A program made the position numbers and the translations under genes. The notes beneath the pieces were generated by a model that was not told the DNA's origin, ran no database searches, and saw only the letters and a program-made list of their open reading frames with translations. Below, one piece after another: positions 9,336 to 18,653 of a stretch of 64,000 nt of DNA (its first letter is position 1; every line of letters starts with the position of its first letter). This DNA comes from Xanthobacter oligotrophicus (GTDB taxonomy: Bacteria > Pseudomonadota > Alphaproteobacteria > Rhizobiales > Xanthobacteraceae). The stretch covers positions 372,001 through 436,000 of the forward strand of contig NZ_VTTL01000003.1 in NCBI RefSeq assembly GCF_008364685.1. Direction: 5' to 3'.

Positions 9336-10789
9336 GCGCGAAGACGAAACGGCTCGTGGTGGGGCCGTTCAACCGGGTAGAAGGCGACCTCGAAGTCCGG
9401 CTTGACGTGGCCGAAGGGGAAGTACGGCAGGCCTTCGTCAATTCGCCCTTGTTCCGCGGCTTCGAGCGCATTCTGGAGGGGCGCGACCCGCGCGACGCTT
9501 TGGTCATCGCGCCGCGGATCTGCGGCATCTGCTCGGTGTCGCAGTCCCATGCGGCGGCTTTGGCGCTGGCGGGCCTTGAGGGCATCGCGCCCACCGACAA
9601 TGGCCGTGTCGCCACCAACCTCATCCTTGCCACCGAGAATGTGGCGGACCACCTCACCCATTTCCACGTCTTCTTCATGCCCGACTTCGCCCGGGCCATC
9701 TATGAGGACCGCCCCTGGTTCGCCGCGGCCGCCCGACGCTTCAAGGCGGCGCAGGGGGAAAGCGTGCGCCGGGCCTTGGCGACGCGGGCGACGCTGCTGC
9801 ACGTGATGGGCCTGCTCGCCGGGCGCTGGCCGCACACGCTGGCGATCCAGCCGGGCGGGGTCGCCAAGGGGGCCGACGCGCGGGACCAGATGCGCCTCAT
9901 CGCCACCCTCGGTGCCGTGCGCGCCGACCTGGAGGAGCGCCTGTATGGCGCCCCGCTGGAGCGGGTGGCCGAGATCGCCGACGTGGCGGAACTGGAGGCG
10001 TGGCGGCAGAAGGGGCCGGACGGCGACTTCCGCCTGTTCCTCGAAATCGCCGCCGACCTGGACCTCGCCCGCCTCGGCCGCGCCCACGACCGCTTCCTGT
10101 CCTACGGCGCCTATGCGCTGGACGAGGGCCGGCTCTATACCGGCGGCACCTTTGCCGGGGGGCGGGCCAAAGGCCTCGATCCCGCAGCCATCACCGAGGA
10201 CCACAGCTTCGCCCGCATGGAAGGCCGCGAGGCGCCCCACGCTCCCTTCGAGGGCTCCACCTTCCCCGATGCGGCGGACGAGACCGGCTACACCTGGTGC
10301 AAGGCCCCGCGCCTGTCGGGCCTGCCGTTCGAGACCGGTGCCTTCGCCCGTCAGGTGGTGGCCGGCCATCCCCTCGCCCGCGACCTTGCGGCCAAAGAGG
10401 GGGCGAACGTGCGCGCCCGCGTGGTCGGCCGGCTGGTGGAGACAGCCCGCACCCTGATCGCCATGGAAGGCTGGGTGCGCCAGCTTCATCCCGGCGCTCC
10501 CTGGTGCGCGCAGGGCGTGATACCGCAGGCGGGGCGCGCCTTCGGCCTCACGGAAGCGGCGCGGGGGGCGCTCGGCCACTGGATGGTGGTGGAGAAGGGG
10601 CGCATCGCCCGCTACCAGATCATCGCCCCCACCACCTGGAACTTCTCCCCCCGCGATGCCGGCGGCCAGCCGGGACCGCTGGAGACGGCGCTGGTGGGCG
10701 CCCCCATCCGGCAGGGCGAGACCACGCCGGTGAGCGTGCAGCACATCGTGCGCTCGTTCGACCCCTGCATGGTCTGCACGGTGCATTGA
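9332..10789 (+). CDS. hupV: Regulatory [NiFe]-hydrogenase large subunit HupV
   Basis: Large subunit holding the NiFe centre of the H2 sensor, 485 residues. The two ligand motifs are RICGICSVSQSH (Cys64, Cys67) near the N-terminus and DPCMVCTVH (Cys479, Cys482) at the very end. The protein stops at this His and so has no C-terminal peptide for a maturation protease. That is a known mark of regulatory hydrogenases (HupV/HoxC) as opposed to energy-conserving ones. It overlaps hupU by 4 bp and is followed 5 bp later by hypF, whose product makes the CN ligands of this centre. Confidence 0.95.
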   Translation: MSAKTKRLVVGPFNRVEGDLEVRLDVAEGEVRQAFVNSPLFRGFERILEGRDPRDALVIAPRICGICSVSQSHAAALALAGLEGIAPTDNGRVATNLILATENVADHLTHFHVFFMPDFARAIYEDRPWFAAAARRFKAAQGESVRRALATRATLLHVMGLLAGRWPHTLAIQPGGVAKGADARDQMRLIATLGAVRADLEERLYGAPLERVAEIADVAELEAWRQKGPDGDFRLFLEIAADLDLARLGRAHDRFLSYGAYALDEGRLYTGGTFAGGRAKGLDPAAITEDHSFARMEGREAPHAPFEGSTFPDAADETGYTWCKAPRLSGLPFETGAFARQVVAGHPLARDLAAKEGANVRARVVGRLVETARTLIAMEGWVRQLHPGAPWCAQGVIPQAGRAFGLTEAARGALGHWMVVEKGRIARYQIIAPTTWNFSPRDAGGQPGPLETALVGAPIRQGETTPVSVQHIVRSFDPCMVCTVH

Positions 10790-10794
10790 GCCCC

Positions 10795-13101
10795 ATGAGC
10801 AAAGAGGTGACCGGCACCGAGGTCGCGGGCGAGAAGATCGAGGTTTCCGGCATCGTGCAGGGGGTGGGCTTCCGCCCCTTCGTCTATCGCCTCGCCCGCC
10901 GGCTGGACCTGAACGGAGACGTGCGCAACGCCGGCGACCGTGTGGTCATCCGGATCGCCGGCCCCGCCGCAGCGCGCGATGCCTTCGCGGCGGCGCTGGT
11001 GCATGAGGCCCCCGTTCTGGCGCGGGTGGAACAGATCGTGCGGCGCCCGGCACAGGTCCCGGAGGGCGCCTTCCGCATCGTCGAAAGCGGGGCCGGCGCC
11101 GTCTCGGTGGGGGTCGTGCCGGATGTCGCCACCTGCCCCGCCTGCCGCGCCGAGATCACCGACCCCAAAGCGCGGCGCTACCGATACGCTTTCACCAATT
11201 GCACCGATTGCGGCCCGCGCTTTTCCATCGTCACCGGCCTGCCCTATGACCGGCCGGCCACCACCATGGCCGGCTTTCCCATGTGCCCCGCCTGCCGCGC
11301 AGAATATGAGGACCCCGCCGACCGCCGCTTCCACGCCCAGCCCATCGCCTGCACGGACTGCGGCCCCCGCCTGTGGTTGGAAGGCGACGGCGACACCAGC
11401 GCGGACCCCATCGAGCGCGCCGCCGCCCTGCTGCGAGCCAGGCATATCCTTGCGGTGAAGGGCCTCGGCGGCTTCCACATCGCCTGCGACGCCACCAATG
11501 CGGACGCCGTCGCCCTGCTGCGCGCCCGCAAGCACCGCCCCACGAAGCCGCTGGCGGTGATGGCGGACCTCGCCGCCGCCCACGCCCTTTGCCATATCGC
11601 CCCGGAGGAAGAGGCGGCCCTCTCCCACCCCTCCGCCCCCATCCTGCTGCTGCCGCTGAAGCCCGGCGCGCCGCTCGCACCCGGCATCGCCCCGGGCCAG
11701 CGCCATCTCGGCGTGATGCTGCCCTATACACCGCTGCATCACCTGCTGCTGGCCGCCGTCGGCCGGCCGCTGGTGATGACCTCCGGCAACCGTTCCAGCG
11801 AACCCCAGATCTTCCGCGACGACGAGGCCCGCGAGTGCCTCGCCGGCATCGTCGATGCGTTCCTCATGCACGACCGGCCCATCGCCCGCCGCCTCGACGA
11901 CAGCGTGGCGCGCCACGTGGCCGGCCGGCAGCGGATTATGCGGCGGGGACGCGGGCTCGCCCCCATGCCGTTGACCCTGCCTGCCGATTTCGCCGACACC
12001 CCGCCCGTGCTCGCCTTGGGCGGCGAGCTGAAGAGCGCGCTCTGCCTCACCCACGGTGGGAAGGCTCTGCTCTCCCACCATCTCGGCGACCTCGACGAGC
12101 CGGCCACGGGCGACGCCTTCGAGACCGCGCTTGCCGACTACACCGCCCTCTTCGCCCACCGGCCGGCGGTGGTGGCCGTGGACCTGCACCCGGACTACCG
12201 CGCCACCCGCCTCGGCGAAGACCTCGCCGCAACCGCCGGCCTGCCTCTGGAGCGGGTGCAGCACCACCATGCCCATATGGCCGCCGCCATGGCCGAGGCC
12301 GGCTGGCGGCGGGCGGACGGGCCGGTGGTGGGCATCGCGCTGGACGGCCTCGGCCTGGGCGCGGATGGCACGGTCTGGGGAGCCGAAATCCTCGTGTGCG
12401 ATTACCGCACCAGCCGCCGGGTCGCCCGCCTCTCGCCCATCCCGCTCGCCGGCGGGGATGCGGCGAGCCGGGAACCGTGGCGGGTGCTTCTGGCCCATCT
12501 CGACCGCGCGCTGGGGCGTTCCGCGGTGGATGGCGACCCGCGCCTCGCGGCGCTGTTCGCTGGCAAGCCGCTCCTGACCCTGCGCGCCATGATGGACAAG
12601 GGCCTGAACGCGCCTCTGGCCTCCTCCGCCGGCCGTCTGTTTGATGCGGTGGCGGCGCTGCTTGGCCTCGCGCCCGACCGCCTCAGCCACGAGGGCGAGG
12701 CCGCCATGGCGCTGGAGGCGGCGGCGGAAGGCGAGGCCCCGCCCTATCCCTTCGCGCTGCGCGCCGATGGTTGGCCCTTCGAGATCGACCCCGCCCCGCT
12801 GTTCAAGGGGCTGGTCGCCGATCTCCACGCCGGGCGGCCCCGCGCCGCCATGGCCGCCGCCTTCCATACGGGCCTCGCCGAAGCCTTCACCGCAGTGGCG
12901 GCGCAGGTGGCGACAGCGGAAGGCCTCACCGCCGTCGCCCTGTCCGGCGGCGTGTTCCAGAATGCCCGGCTGCTGGAAGAGACGGTGCGGCACCTGGAAG
13001 CGCGCGGCCTCACCCCGCTGGTACCCAGCCAAGTGCCGGCCAACGACGGCGGTCTCGCCTTCGGCCAGGCGGTAGTGGCCGCTGCCCGCCGGATGGGATG
13101 A
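10795..13101 (+). CDS. hypF: Hydrogenase maturation carbamoyltransferase HypF
   Basis: Makes carbamoyl-adenylate from carbamoyl phosphate and passes the carbamoyl group to HypE, supplying cyanide ligands for NiFe hydrogenases. 768 residues in the normal order: acylphosphatase domain (about 14-100, GIVQGVGFRPFVYRLARR), two zinc-finger modules (CPACRAEITDP with CTDCGPRF, and CPACRAEYEDP with CTDCGPRL, about 110-190), YrdC-like domain (KGLGGFHIACDA, about 220-390), and Kae1-like domain (VQHHHAHMAAAMAE and LSGGVFQNARLLEE). The ATG was chosen because reading frame upstream overlaps hupV. The other hyp genes are not nearby. Confidence 0.96.
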   Translation: MSKEVTGTEVAGEKIEVSGIVQGVGFRPFVYRLARRLDLNGDVRNAGDRVVIRIAGPAAARDAFAAALVHEAPVLARVEQIVRRPAQVPEGAFRIVESGAGAVSVGVVPDVATCPACRAEITDPKARRYRYAFTNCTDCGPRFSIVTGLPYDRPATTMAGFPMCPACRAEYEDPADRRFHAQPIACTDCGPRLWLEGDGDTSADPIERAAALLRARHILAVKGLGGFHIACDATNADAVALLRARKHRPTKPLAVMADLAAAHALCHIAPEEEAALSHPSAPILLLPLKPGAPLAPGIAPGQRHLGVMLPYTPLHHLLLAAVGRPLVMTSGNRSSEPQIFRDDEARECLAGIVDAFLMHDRPIARRLDDSVARHVAGRQRIMRRGRGLAPMPLTLPADFADTPPVLALGGELKSALCLTHGGKALLSHHLGDLDEPATGDAFETALADYTALFAHRPAVVAVDLHPDYRATRLGEDLAATAGLPLERVQHHHAHMAAAMAEAGWRRADGPVVGIALDGLGLGADGTVWGAEILVCDYRTSRRVARLSPIPLAGGDAASREPWRVLLAHLDRALGRSAVDGDPRLAALFAGKPLLTLRAMMDKGLNAPLASSAGRLFDAVAALLGLAPDRLSHEGEAAMALEAAAEGEAPPYPFALRADGWPFEIDPAPLFKGLVADLHAGRPRAAMAAAFHTGLAEAFTAVAAQVATAEGLTAVALSGGVFQNARLLEETVRHLEARGLTPLVPSQVPANDGGLAFGQAVVAAARRMG

Positions 13102-13179
13102 GGCCAGCCCCGCACCTTGCCCAAGCCGCCGCGTCTCAGCCCCGTTTTCGTCCCGCACGAGCGGGGCTATGGTGGCGCC

Positions 13180-14142
13180 ATGACCAGCCCGCACCGCTCG
13201 CCCGCCCCCGCCCGCCCGGAGCCCTCCGCCGCCGGGGCGGATGTGAACACCTTCCTCATCGCCGGCACCCGCGTCTCGGCCCCCGCCCTCGCCCCCGGCC
13301 TACACGTGGTGGCCACCCCCATCGGCAACCTCGGCGACGTGACGGTGCGTGCGCTGGAGACGCTGGCGGGCGCGGACGTGATCGCCTGCGAGGACACCCG
13401 CATGTCCCGCCGGCTCACCGAACGCTACGGCATCACCACCCCGCTTGTGCCCTATCACGACCACAACGGCGCCAGCGCCCGGCCGAAGCTGCTGGCGCGG
13501 CTCGCTGCCGGCCACCGCATCGCCCTGATCTCGGACGCCGGCACGCCGCTGGTCTCGGACCCCGGCTTCAAGCTGGTCGTAGAGGCGGCCGAGGCCGGCC
13601 ACACGGTGCATCCCGTGCCCGGCGCCTCGGCCCTGCTCGCCGCCCTGGTGGCTGCCGGCCTGCCCACGGACTGCTTCCTGTTCGATGGCTTCCTGCCGCC
13701 GAAATCAGGCCAGCGCCGCAATCGACTTGCAACCCTTGCGAGCGTTCCGGCCACATTGGTGTTCTACGAGACCGGCCCGCGCCTGGCCGAAAGCCTCGTT
13801 GACCTCGCCGACCGGCTCGGCCCACGCAAGGCGGCGGTATGCCGGGAACTCACCAAGGCCTATGAGGAAGTGCGCCGCGGCGACCTCTCCACCCTCGCCG
13901 CCCATTATGGGCAGGCGGAGGCCCCGAAGGGCGAGATCGTGTTGGTGGTGGGCCCGCCGCTGGAGCAGGCCGCCGGTGACGCGGCCGTGGACGAGGCCCT
14001 GACCCGCGCCCTTAAGGATGCCTCCCTGAAGGACGCCGTGGCCGCCGTCACCGCCATGACCGGGCGGCCGAAGCGGGAGGTTTATGCCCGTGCCCTTGCC
14101 TTGTCCGAAGGCCGGGCCGGGGACAAGGCAACCGATGACTGA
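13180..14142 (+). CDS. rsmI: 16S rRNA 2'-O-ribose C1402 methyltransferase RsmI
   Basis: Methylates the ribose of C1402 in 16S rRNA using S-adenosylmethionine. 320 residues of the tetrapyrrole-methylase fold, with VVATPIGNLGDVTVRALETL near residue 45, EDTRMSRRL, and LISDAGTPLVSDPG near 125, all typical of RsmI. The N-terminal tail of about 35 residues is Pro/Ala-rich. An upstream TTG could extend the frame by 21 residues, but the ATG is preferred. It overlaps yraN by 8 bp, and with gshB forms the rsmI-yraN-gshB block common in alphaproteobacteria. Confidence 0.95.
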   Translation: MTSPHRSPAPARPEPSAAGADVNTFLIAGTRVSAPALAPGLHVVATPIGNLGDVTVRALETLAGADVIACEDTRMSRRLTERYGITTPLVPYHDHNGASARPKLLARLAAGHRIALISDAGTPLVSDPGFKLVVEAAEAGHTVHPVPGASALLAALVAAGLPTDCFLFDGFLPPKSGQRRNRLATLASVPATLVFYETGPRLAESLVDLADRLGPRKAAVCRELTKAYEEVRRGDLSTLAAHYGQAEAPKGEIVLVVGPPLEQAAGDAAVDEALTRALKDASLKDAVAAVTAMTGRPKREVYARALALSEGRAGDKATDD

Positions 14143-14518
14143 GGTTCCCGCCGCGACGCGCCGCCGCCGTGCCGCCCACACGCGGGGCCTCGCCGCGGAG
14201 GACCGCGCCGCCACGCTTCTGGGCGCCCATGGCTTCGAGATATTGGCCCGCCGGGTGCGCACCAAGGCCGGCGAGATCGACCTGATCGCGCGGCAGGGCG
14301 ACCTGCTCGTCTTCTGCGAGGTGAAGCTGCGGGCCGCCCTTTCGGATGCCGCCTTCTCGCTTCTGCCGCGCCAAAGGCGGCGCATCGCCGCGGCGGCCGA
14401 GGCGTTCCTCGCCGACCATCCCGAGCTGGCGAGCCTCAACATGCGCTTCGACGCCGTGCTGCTCGCCCGCTCGGGCGCCGCCGAGCACCTGCCCGGCGCA
14501 TTCGAGGCGGAGTTCTGA
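14135..14518 (+). CDS. yraN: UPF0102 family protein YraN
   Basis: 127-residue member of the YraN family, with a restriction-endonuclease-like fold: RGLAAEDRAATLLGAHGFEILARR, then AGEIDLIARQGDLLVFCEVK containing the D...E-x-K triad. The cellular role is not established, though the fold suggests nucleic-acid binding or cleavage. The ATG overlaps the rsmI stop, so it is translated with rsmI. Confidence is high for the family and low for any function. Confidence 0.92.
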   Translation: MTEVPAATRRRRAAHTRGLAAEDRAATLLGAHGFEILARRVRTKAGEIDLIARQGDLLVFCEVKLRAALSDAAFSLLPRQRRRIAAAAEAFLADHPELASLNMRFDAVLLARSGAAEHLPGAFEAEF

Positions 14519-14593
14519 ACCGGGAGCGGGTGGCAGGTTGCCGTGCGCGCCTATAGATAAGGCGAAGCCCCAGCCGGGCGCCGGGAGATTGCC

Positions 14594-15541
14594 ATGGCCC
14601 TCAAGGTCGCGGTCCAGATGGACCATATTGCCAACATCAACATAGCGGGCGACTCCACCTTCGCCCTGATGCTCGAAGCCCAGGCGCGCGGGCACACCCT
14701 GTTCCACTACACCCCCGACCGCATGGCCATGCGCGACGGCGCCGTCTTCGCCACCGTGGAGCCCCTTGCGGTGAAGGACGAGGCCGGCGCCCATTTCAGC
14801 CTCGGCGAGAAGCGGCGCGTCGCGCTCGACGAGATGGACGTGGTGCTGATGCGCCAGGATCCGCCCTTCGACATGGCCTATGTGACCGCCACGCACCTGC
14901 TGGAGCGCATCCACCCGAAGACGCTGGTGGTGAACGACCCGGCCCATGTGCGCAACGCGCCGGAGAAGATCTTCGTCACCGAGTTTCCCGAGTTGATGCC
15001 GCCCACGCTGATTTCCCGCGACCTTAGCGAGATCAAGGCGTTCCGGGCCGAATTCGGTGACGTGGTGATGAAGCCGCTCTACGGTAACGGCGGCGCGGCC
15101 GTGTTTCGCCTGACTGCCGATGACCTCAATTTCGGCTCGCTCTACGACCTGTTCGCCACCACATTCCGCGAGCCGTGGGTCATCCAGCAGTTTCTGCCGG
15201 CCGTGAAGCACGGTGACAAGCGCATCATCCTGGTGGATGGCGAGGCGGCAGGCGCGGTCAACCGGGTGCCGAGCGAGGGCGACCTGCGCTCCAACATGGT
15301 GCGCGGCGGCGCCGCGCGGCCCACCGACCTCACGGATCGGGAACTGGAGATCTGCGCCCGCATTGGTCCTTCACTGAAGAAGATGGGGCTCATCTTCGTG
15401 GGCATCGACGTGATCGACGGCAACCTCACCGAGATCAACGTCACCTCCCCCACGGGCCTGCGCGCCATCAAGCGTCTGGGCGGACCCGACATAGCCGCCC
15501 AGATCTGGGACAAGATCGAGGAGAAGCGCGCACCTGCCTGA
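14594..15541 (+). CDS. gshB: Glutathione synthetase
   Basis: ATP-grasp ligase joining gamma-glutamylcysteine and glycine to make glutathione in the cytoplasm. 315 residues, normal length. [30 protein letters not shown] is the typical N-terminus, [14 protein letters not shown] the ATP-binding part (about 155-170), and [22 protein letters not shown] plus [11 protein letters not shown] the active-site loops. A GGGAGA site precedes the ATG. It follows yraN by 75 bp and probably belongs to the same transcript. Confidence 0.97.
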   Translation: MALKVAVQMDHIANINIAGDSTFALMLEAQARGHTLFHYTPDRMAMRDGAVFATVEPLAVKDEAGAHFSLGEKRRVALDEMDVVLMRQDPPFDMAYVTATHLLERIHPKTLVVNDPAHVRNAPEKIFVTEFPELMPPTLISRDLSEIKAFRAEFGDVVMKPLYGNGGAAVFRLTADDLNFGSLYDLFATTFREPWVIQQFLPAVKHGDKRIILVDGEAAGAVNRVPSEGDLRSNMVRGGAARPTDLTDRELEICARIGPSLKKMGLIFVGIDVIDGNLTEINVTSPTGLRAIKRLGGPDIAAQIWDKIEEKRAPA

Positions 15542-15739
15542 CCCGTGGCGCCGGCATCACCGCTCCGGACGCCATGCGAACGGTGCTGGAGACGGCTCGC
15601 AGCCCGATCGGCACTGACCGGTGAGTGCTCAGCGGCGCGATATGCCCAGCGACGCTTAATCGAATGAACCAAAAGCACCCGCCGGAGGATATCACCCCCG
15701 GCCGCCGCCAGCCGGGAGACAGGCGCAGGAGACAGGCAC

Positions 15740-16051
15740 ATGGGCCAGCCGTTCACCGCTTCCATTCCGCACCGACTCGGCAAGGCGGAGGCGACACGGC
15801 GCCTTCAGGTGGGGCTCACCACCGTGCGCTCGCGCTTCGGCCGCCACATCGCCATCCTCCAGGAGGTCTGGACCGGCGAGCACCTGGACTTCCGTATCGC
15901 TGCCCTCGGCCAGACCGCGAACGGCACCCTCGACGTGACGGAGGAGGCCGTCCACCTGTCCGTCGAATTGCCATTCCTCCTCGACCTTCTGGCCCGAAAA
16001 GCGCAGGACCTCATCAAGAAACAGGGCCGGCTGATGCTGGAGAAGAAATAG
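15740..16051 (+). CDS. Polyhydroxyalkanoic acid system family protein
   Basis: 103-residue protein resembling the PHA granule-region family: TASIPHRLGKAEATRRLQVGLTTVR at the start and FLLDLLARKAQDLIKKQGRLMLEK at the end. The family is small and found in PHA-producing bacteria. Its biochemical role is unproved. A GGAG site lies about 9 nt upstream of the ATG. The 198 bp before it show no gene. Together with phaZ elsewhere in the window, it suggests the organism stores PHA. Confidence 0.78.
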   Translation: MGQPFTASIPHRLGKAEATRRLQVGLTTVRSRFGRHIAILQEVWTGEHLDFRIAALGQTANGTLDVTEEAVHLSVELPFLLDLLARKAQDLIKKQGRLMLEKK

Positions 16052-16138
16052 GCTGTCGTCCTCACCGCCGCCAAATCCCCCAGGGCCCCATTCCCGTAAG
16101 GAACCGAGGCCGCGGAGGATAGAGCGCCAGCACCGCGC

Positions 16139-16924
16139 TCAGGCCGGTTCCAGTTCCAGTGTCAGCGTGTCGAGAGTGAAGGAGCCATCCGCCTCGATCT
16201 CGAAATGCTCGGCCACATCCCGGCTCGCCCCGGCGACCAGGGATCTTATGGCCGCCACGTGCAGTTCAGGCGTGCGGATCCGCTCGACCCAGGCACTGAA
16301 CTCGAGCCGCAGACGTCGCTTGGCGGTTCGCATGACCCGAAAGCCGGCGCCCTCCGCATGCTCCACCCATTCCGCCTCGCGATAGTCGCGGCCATGGGAG
16401 GGATCGCGCAACACCTCGATGGTTTGCAGGAAGCTGTCCGCCACCGGCCAGTCGGGAGCGATCACATCCATCACCATGGCACGCCCGTCCGCCTTCAAGA
16501 CCCGCCGCGCCTCACCCATCGCCGCCGGAACATCCCGCCAGTGGTGGGCACTGAAGCGGGTGGCGACGAAATCGAAGCTGGCGTCAGAAAACGGCAGGCG
16601 CTCGGCCACGCCCTGCCGGGTAGAGATGTTGGTGAAGCCGCGCTGCCCCGCTTCCGCGGCGACGGCGCCCAACATGTCATCGGAGAGATCGTAGGCCACA
16701 ACCTCGGCCACGAACGGCGCAGCCGCGAAGCTCACATGCCCGCCGCCGCACCCAAGATCCAGCAGCCGCCCTGGCCGCAGCTCAGCAACCAGCGCCGACA
16801 AGGCTTCGAGGTCCGCACCGCGCGCATGTACGGCGCTCGCCACATAAGCGGCCGCCTGAGGGCCGAACATGTCGGCCACATGCGCCTCGTGGCTGCGCAT
16901 TCCGCCCGCTGACCCGTCCGTCAT
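16139..16924 (-). CDS. Class I SAM-dependent methyltransferase
   Basis: 261-residue methyltransferase of the UbiE/type-11 group. LLDLGCGGGHVSFAAAP near residue 55 is motif I, VVAYDLSDDMLGA motif II, and LPFSDASFDFVATRFSAHHWRDVPAAMGEARRVLKADG covers the later motifs. The substrate cannot be deduced; quinone, lipid and small-molecule targets all occur in this group. The chosen ATG has an AGGGG element upstream. It is transcribed divergently from comM/yifB over 140 bp containing an SOS box. Confidence 0.87.
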   Translation of the reverse strand: MTDGSAGGMRSHEAHVADMFGPQAAAYVASAVHARGADLEALSALVAELRPGRLLDLGCGGGHVSFAAAPFVAEVVAYDLSDDMLGAVAAEAGQRGFTNISTRQGVAERLPFSDASFDFVATRFSAHHWRDVPAAMGEARRVLKADGRAMVMDVIAPDWPVADSFLQTIEVLRDPSHGRDYREAEWVEHAEGAGFRVMRTAKRRLRLEFSAWVERIRTPELHVAAIRSLVAGASRDVAEHFEIEADGSFTLDTLTLELEPA

Positions 16925-16989
16925 CTTGTGCCCCTGTTCGCTGAAGCCGCGCCAGAATAACCGCGGCTGCGGACGTGGCAAGGAAAATT

Positions 16990-17004
16990 GTTCCGCTTTC
17001 GTTC
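16990..17004. promoter_or_regulatory. LexA (SOS) box GTTC-N7-GTTC
   Basis: An exact direct repeat GTTC, seven bases, GTTC lies 60 bp before the comM/yifB start. This is the LexA operator form used by alphaproteobacteria, and comM is an SOS gene in several of them (established knowledge). The site is also 66 bp upstream of the divergent methyltransferase. Functional binding is inferred. Confidence 0.65.
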
Positions 17005-17064
17005 TTGTCGTTGCGGTAATCCTCCGCTACCGTAGGATGCAGGCAGTCGAGCGGGGTGGGTGCG

Positions 17065-18597
17065 GTGATCCAGCGGGTTGCGACAGTCGCATTCGAGGGG
17101 GTGGACGCGCGCCCCGTGGACGTCCAGGTGCATGTCGCGGCGGGCCTGCCGGCCTTCACCATCGTCGGCTTGCCGGATAAGGCCGTGTCGGAGGCGCGCG
17201 AGCGCGTGCGGGCGGCACTCATCGCCTCGGGCCTTGCGCTGCCCGCGCGGCGCATCACGGTCAATCTCGCGCCGGCCGACCTGCCGAAAGAGGGCTCCCA
17301 CTACGATCTGCCCATCGCACTCGGGCTCATGGCCGCCATCGGCGCCATACCGTCCGACGCGCTCGACGGCTTCACCGTGGTGGGAGAGCTGGCGCTCGAC
17401 GGGGCCATCGCCGCGGTGGCCGGCGTGCTGCCCGCGGCCATCGGCGCCAACGCGCGCGGGCACGGCCTCATCTGCCCTGCCGCGTGCGGCGCGGAAGCCG
17501 CCTGGGCCAGCCCCGACATGGAGATCCTGGCGCCGCAATCCCTCATCCAGCTCGCCAACCACATGACCGGCCGGCAAGTGATGGGCCGGCCCGAACCCAG
17601 GATGAAGGCGCCGGGGGAAAACATGCTCGACCTGAAGGACGTGAAGGGGCAGGAGACGGCGAAGCGCGCCCTCGAGGTCGCCGCGGCTGGTGGGCACAAT
17701 CTTCTGTTCATCGGGCCGCCGGGCGCGGGAAAATCCATGCTGGCCCAGAGGCTTCCCTCCATCCTGCCGTCCCTGTCTCCCGCCGAGATGCTCGATGTGT
17801 CCATGATTGCGTCGGTGGCCGGCTCCATCGAGGACGGCGCGCTGATGGACCGCCGCCCATTCCGCGCGCCACACCATTCCGCCAGCATGGCCGCCATGGT
17901 GGGCGGCGGCGTGAAGGCGAAGCCCGGTGAAGTCTCCCTGGCGCACAATGGCGTCCTCTTCCTGGACGAGCTGCCGGAATTCTCTCCCCAGGTTCTCGAC
18001 TCCCTGCGTCAGCCCCTGGAAACGGGAGAGGTTCTAATCGCGCGGGCGAACCATCGTGTCACCTACCCCTCGCGCTTCCAGCTGATCGCGGCCATGAATC
18101 CATGCCGGTGCGGCCGCGCGGGCGAGCCCGGCTTCACCTGCAAGCGCGGCGCGCGCTGCGCCGACGAGTATCAGGCCCGGCTGTCCGGCCCCTTCCTCGA
18201 CCGCATCGACATTCATCTGGAAGTGCCGGCGGTGTCCGCCTCCGATCTCGTGCTGCCCGCCCCGACGGAGGGCTCGCGGGAAGTGGCGGCGCGGGTGGCC
18301 ATGGCGCGGGAGATCCAGATGGAACGCTACGCCGCCCTCGGGCGGCGGGACGTGCGCACCAATGCCGAGGCCTCCGGCCCCCTGCTGGATCAGGTGGCAA
18401 CGCCGGACCCGGGCGGCGCGGCCCTCCTGCGCGACGCCGCGGACGCAATGCGCCTCAGCGCCCGCGGCTATCACCGGGTCCTGAAGGTGGCGCGCACCCT
18501 CGCCGACCTTGACGGCGCCGATGGTGTCGGACGCCGTCACCTCGCGGAGGCACTGGCCTATCGCGCCGCCGCTGAACGCCCGAGGGCGGCCGCATGA
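17065..18597 (+). CDS. comM: YifB/ComM family Mg-chelatase-like AAA+ ATPase
   Basis: Hexameric AAA+ protein. ComM in naturally competent bacteria is a branch-migration helicase for integrating incoming DNA; many non-competent bacteria also carry it. About 510 residues: Lon-protease-like N-domain (PAFTIVGLPDKAVSEARERVRAAL), Walker A GPPGAGKS near 218, Walker B FLDELPEF, a C4 motif CRCGRAGEPGFTCKRGARC, and the Mg-chelatase C-terminal domain. The GTG used here gives M-IQRVATVAFEG, matching relatives; another GTG nine bases upstream is possible. The upstream LexA-type box suggests DNA-damage induction. Confidence 0.93.
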   Translation: MIQRVATVAFEGVDARPVDVQVHVAAGLPAFTIVGLPDKAVSEARERVRAALIASGLALPARRITVNLAPADLPKEGSHYDLPIALGLMAAIGAIPSDALDGFTVVGELALDGAIAAVAGVLPAAIGANARGHGLICPAACGAEAAWASPDMEILAPQSLIQLANHMTGRQVMGRPEPRMKAPGENMLDLKDVKGQETAKRALEVAAAGGHNLLFIGPPGAGKSMLAQRLPSILPSLSPAEMLDVSMIASVAGSIEDGALMDRRPFRAPHHSASMAAMVGGGVKAKPGEVSLAHNGVLFLDELPEFSPQVLDSLRQPLETGEVLIARANHRVTYPSRFQLIAAMNPCRCGRAGEPGFTCKRGARCADEYQARLSGPFLDRIDIHLEVPAVSASDLVLPAPTEGSREVAARVAMAREIQMERYAALGRRDVRTNAEASGPLLDQVATPDPGGAALLRDAADAMRLSARGYHRVLKVARTLADLDGADGVGRRHLAEALAYRAAAERPRAAA

Positions 18598-18653
18598 TCT
18601 CCAATCAGAAGCGAAGCGACGCCCTGCGGCGCCGCTTCGGAGCTTGGGCCGGC

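Noticed and set aside
10612-13194. Very long open frame on the minus strand opposite hypF
   Set aside because: Codon pattern and conserved motifs all belong to the plus-strand hypF; the opposite frame is a GC-rich shadow with no recognisable domain.
17301-17948. Minus-strand frame opposite comM/yifB
   Set aside because: Fully overlaps conserved AAA+ coding sequence; no domain.
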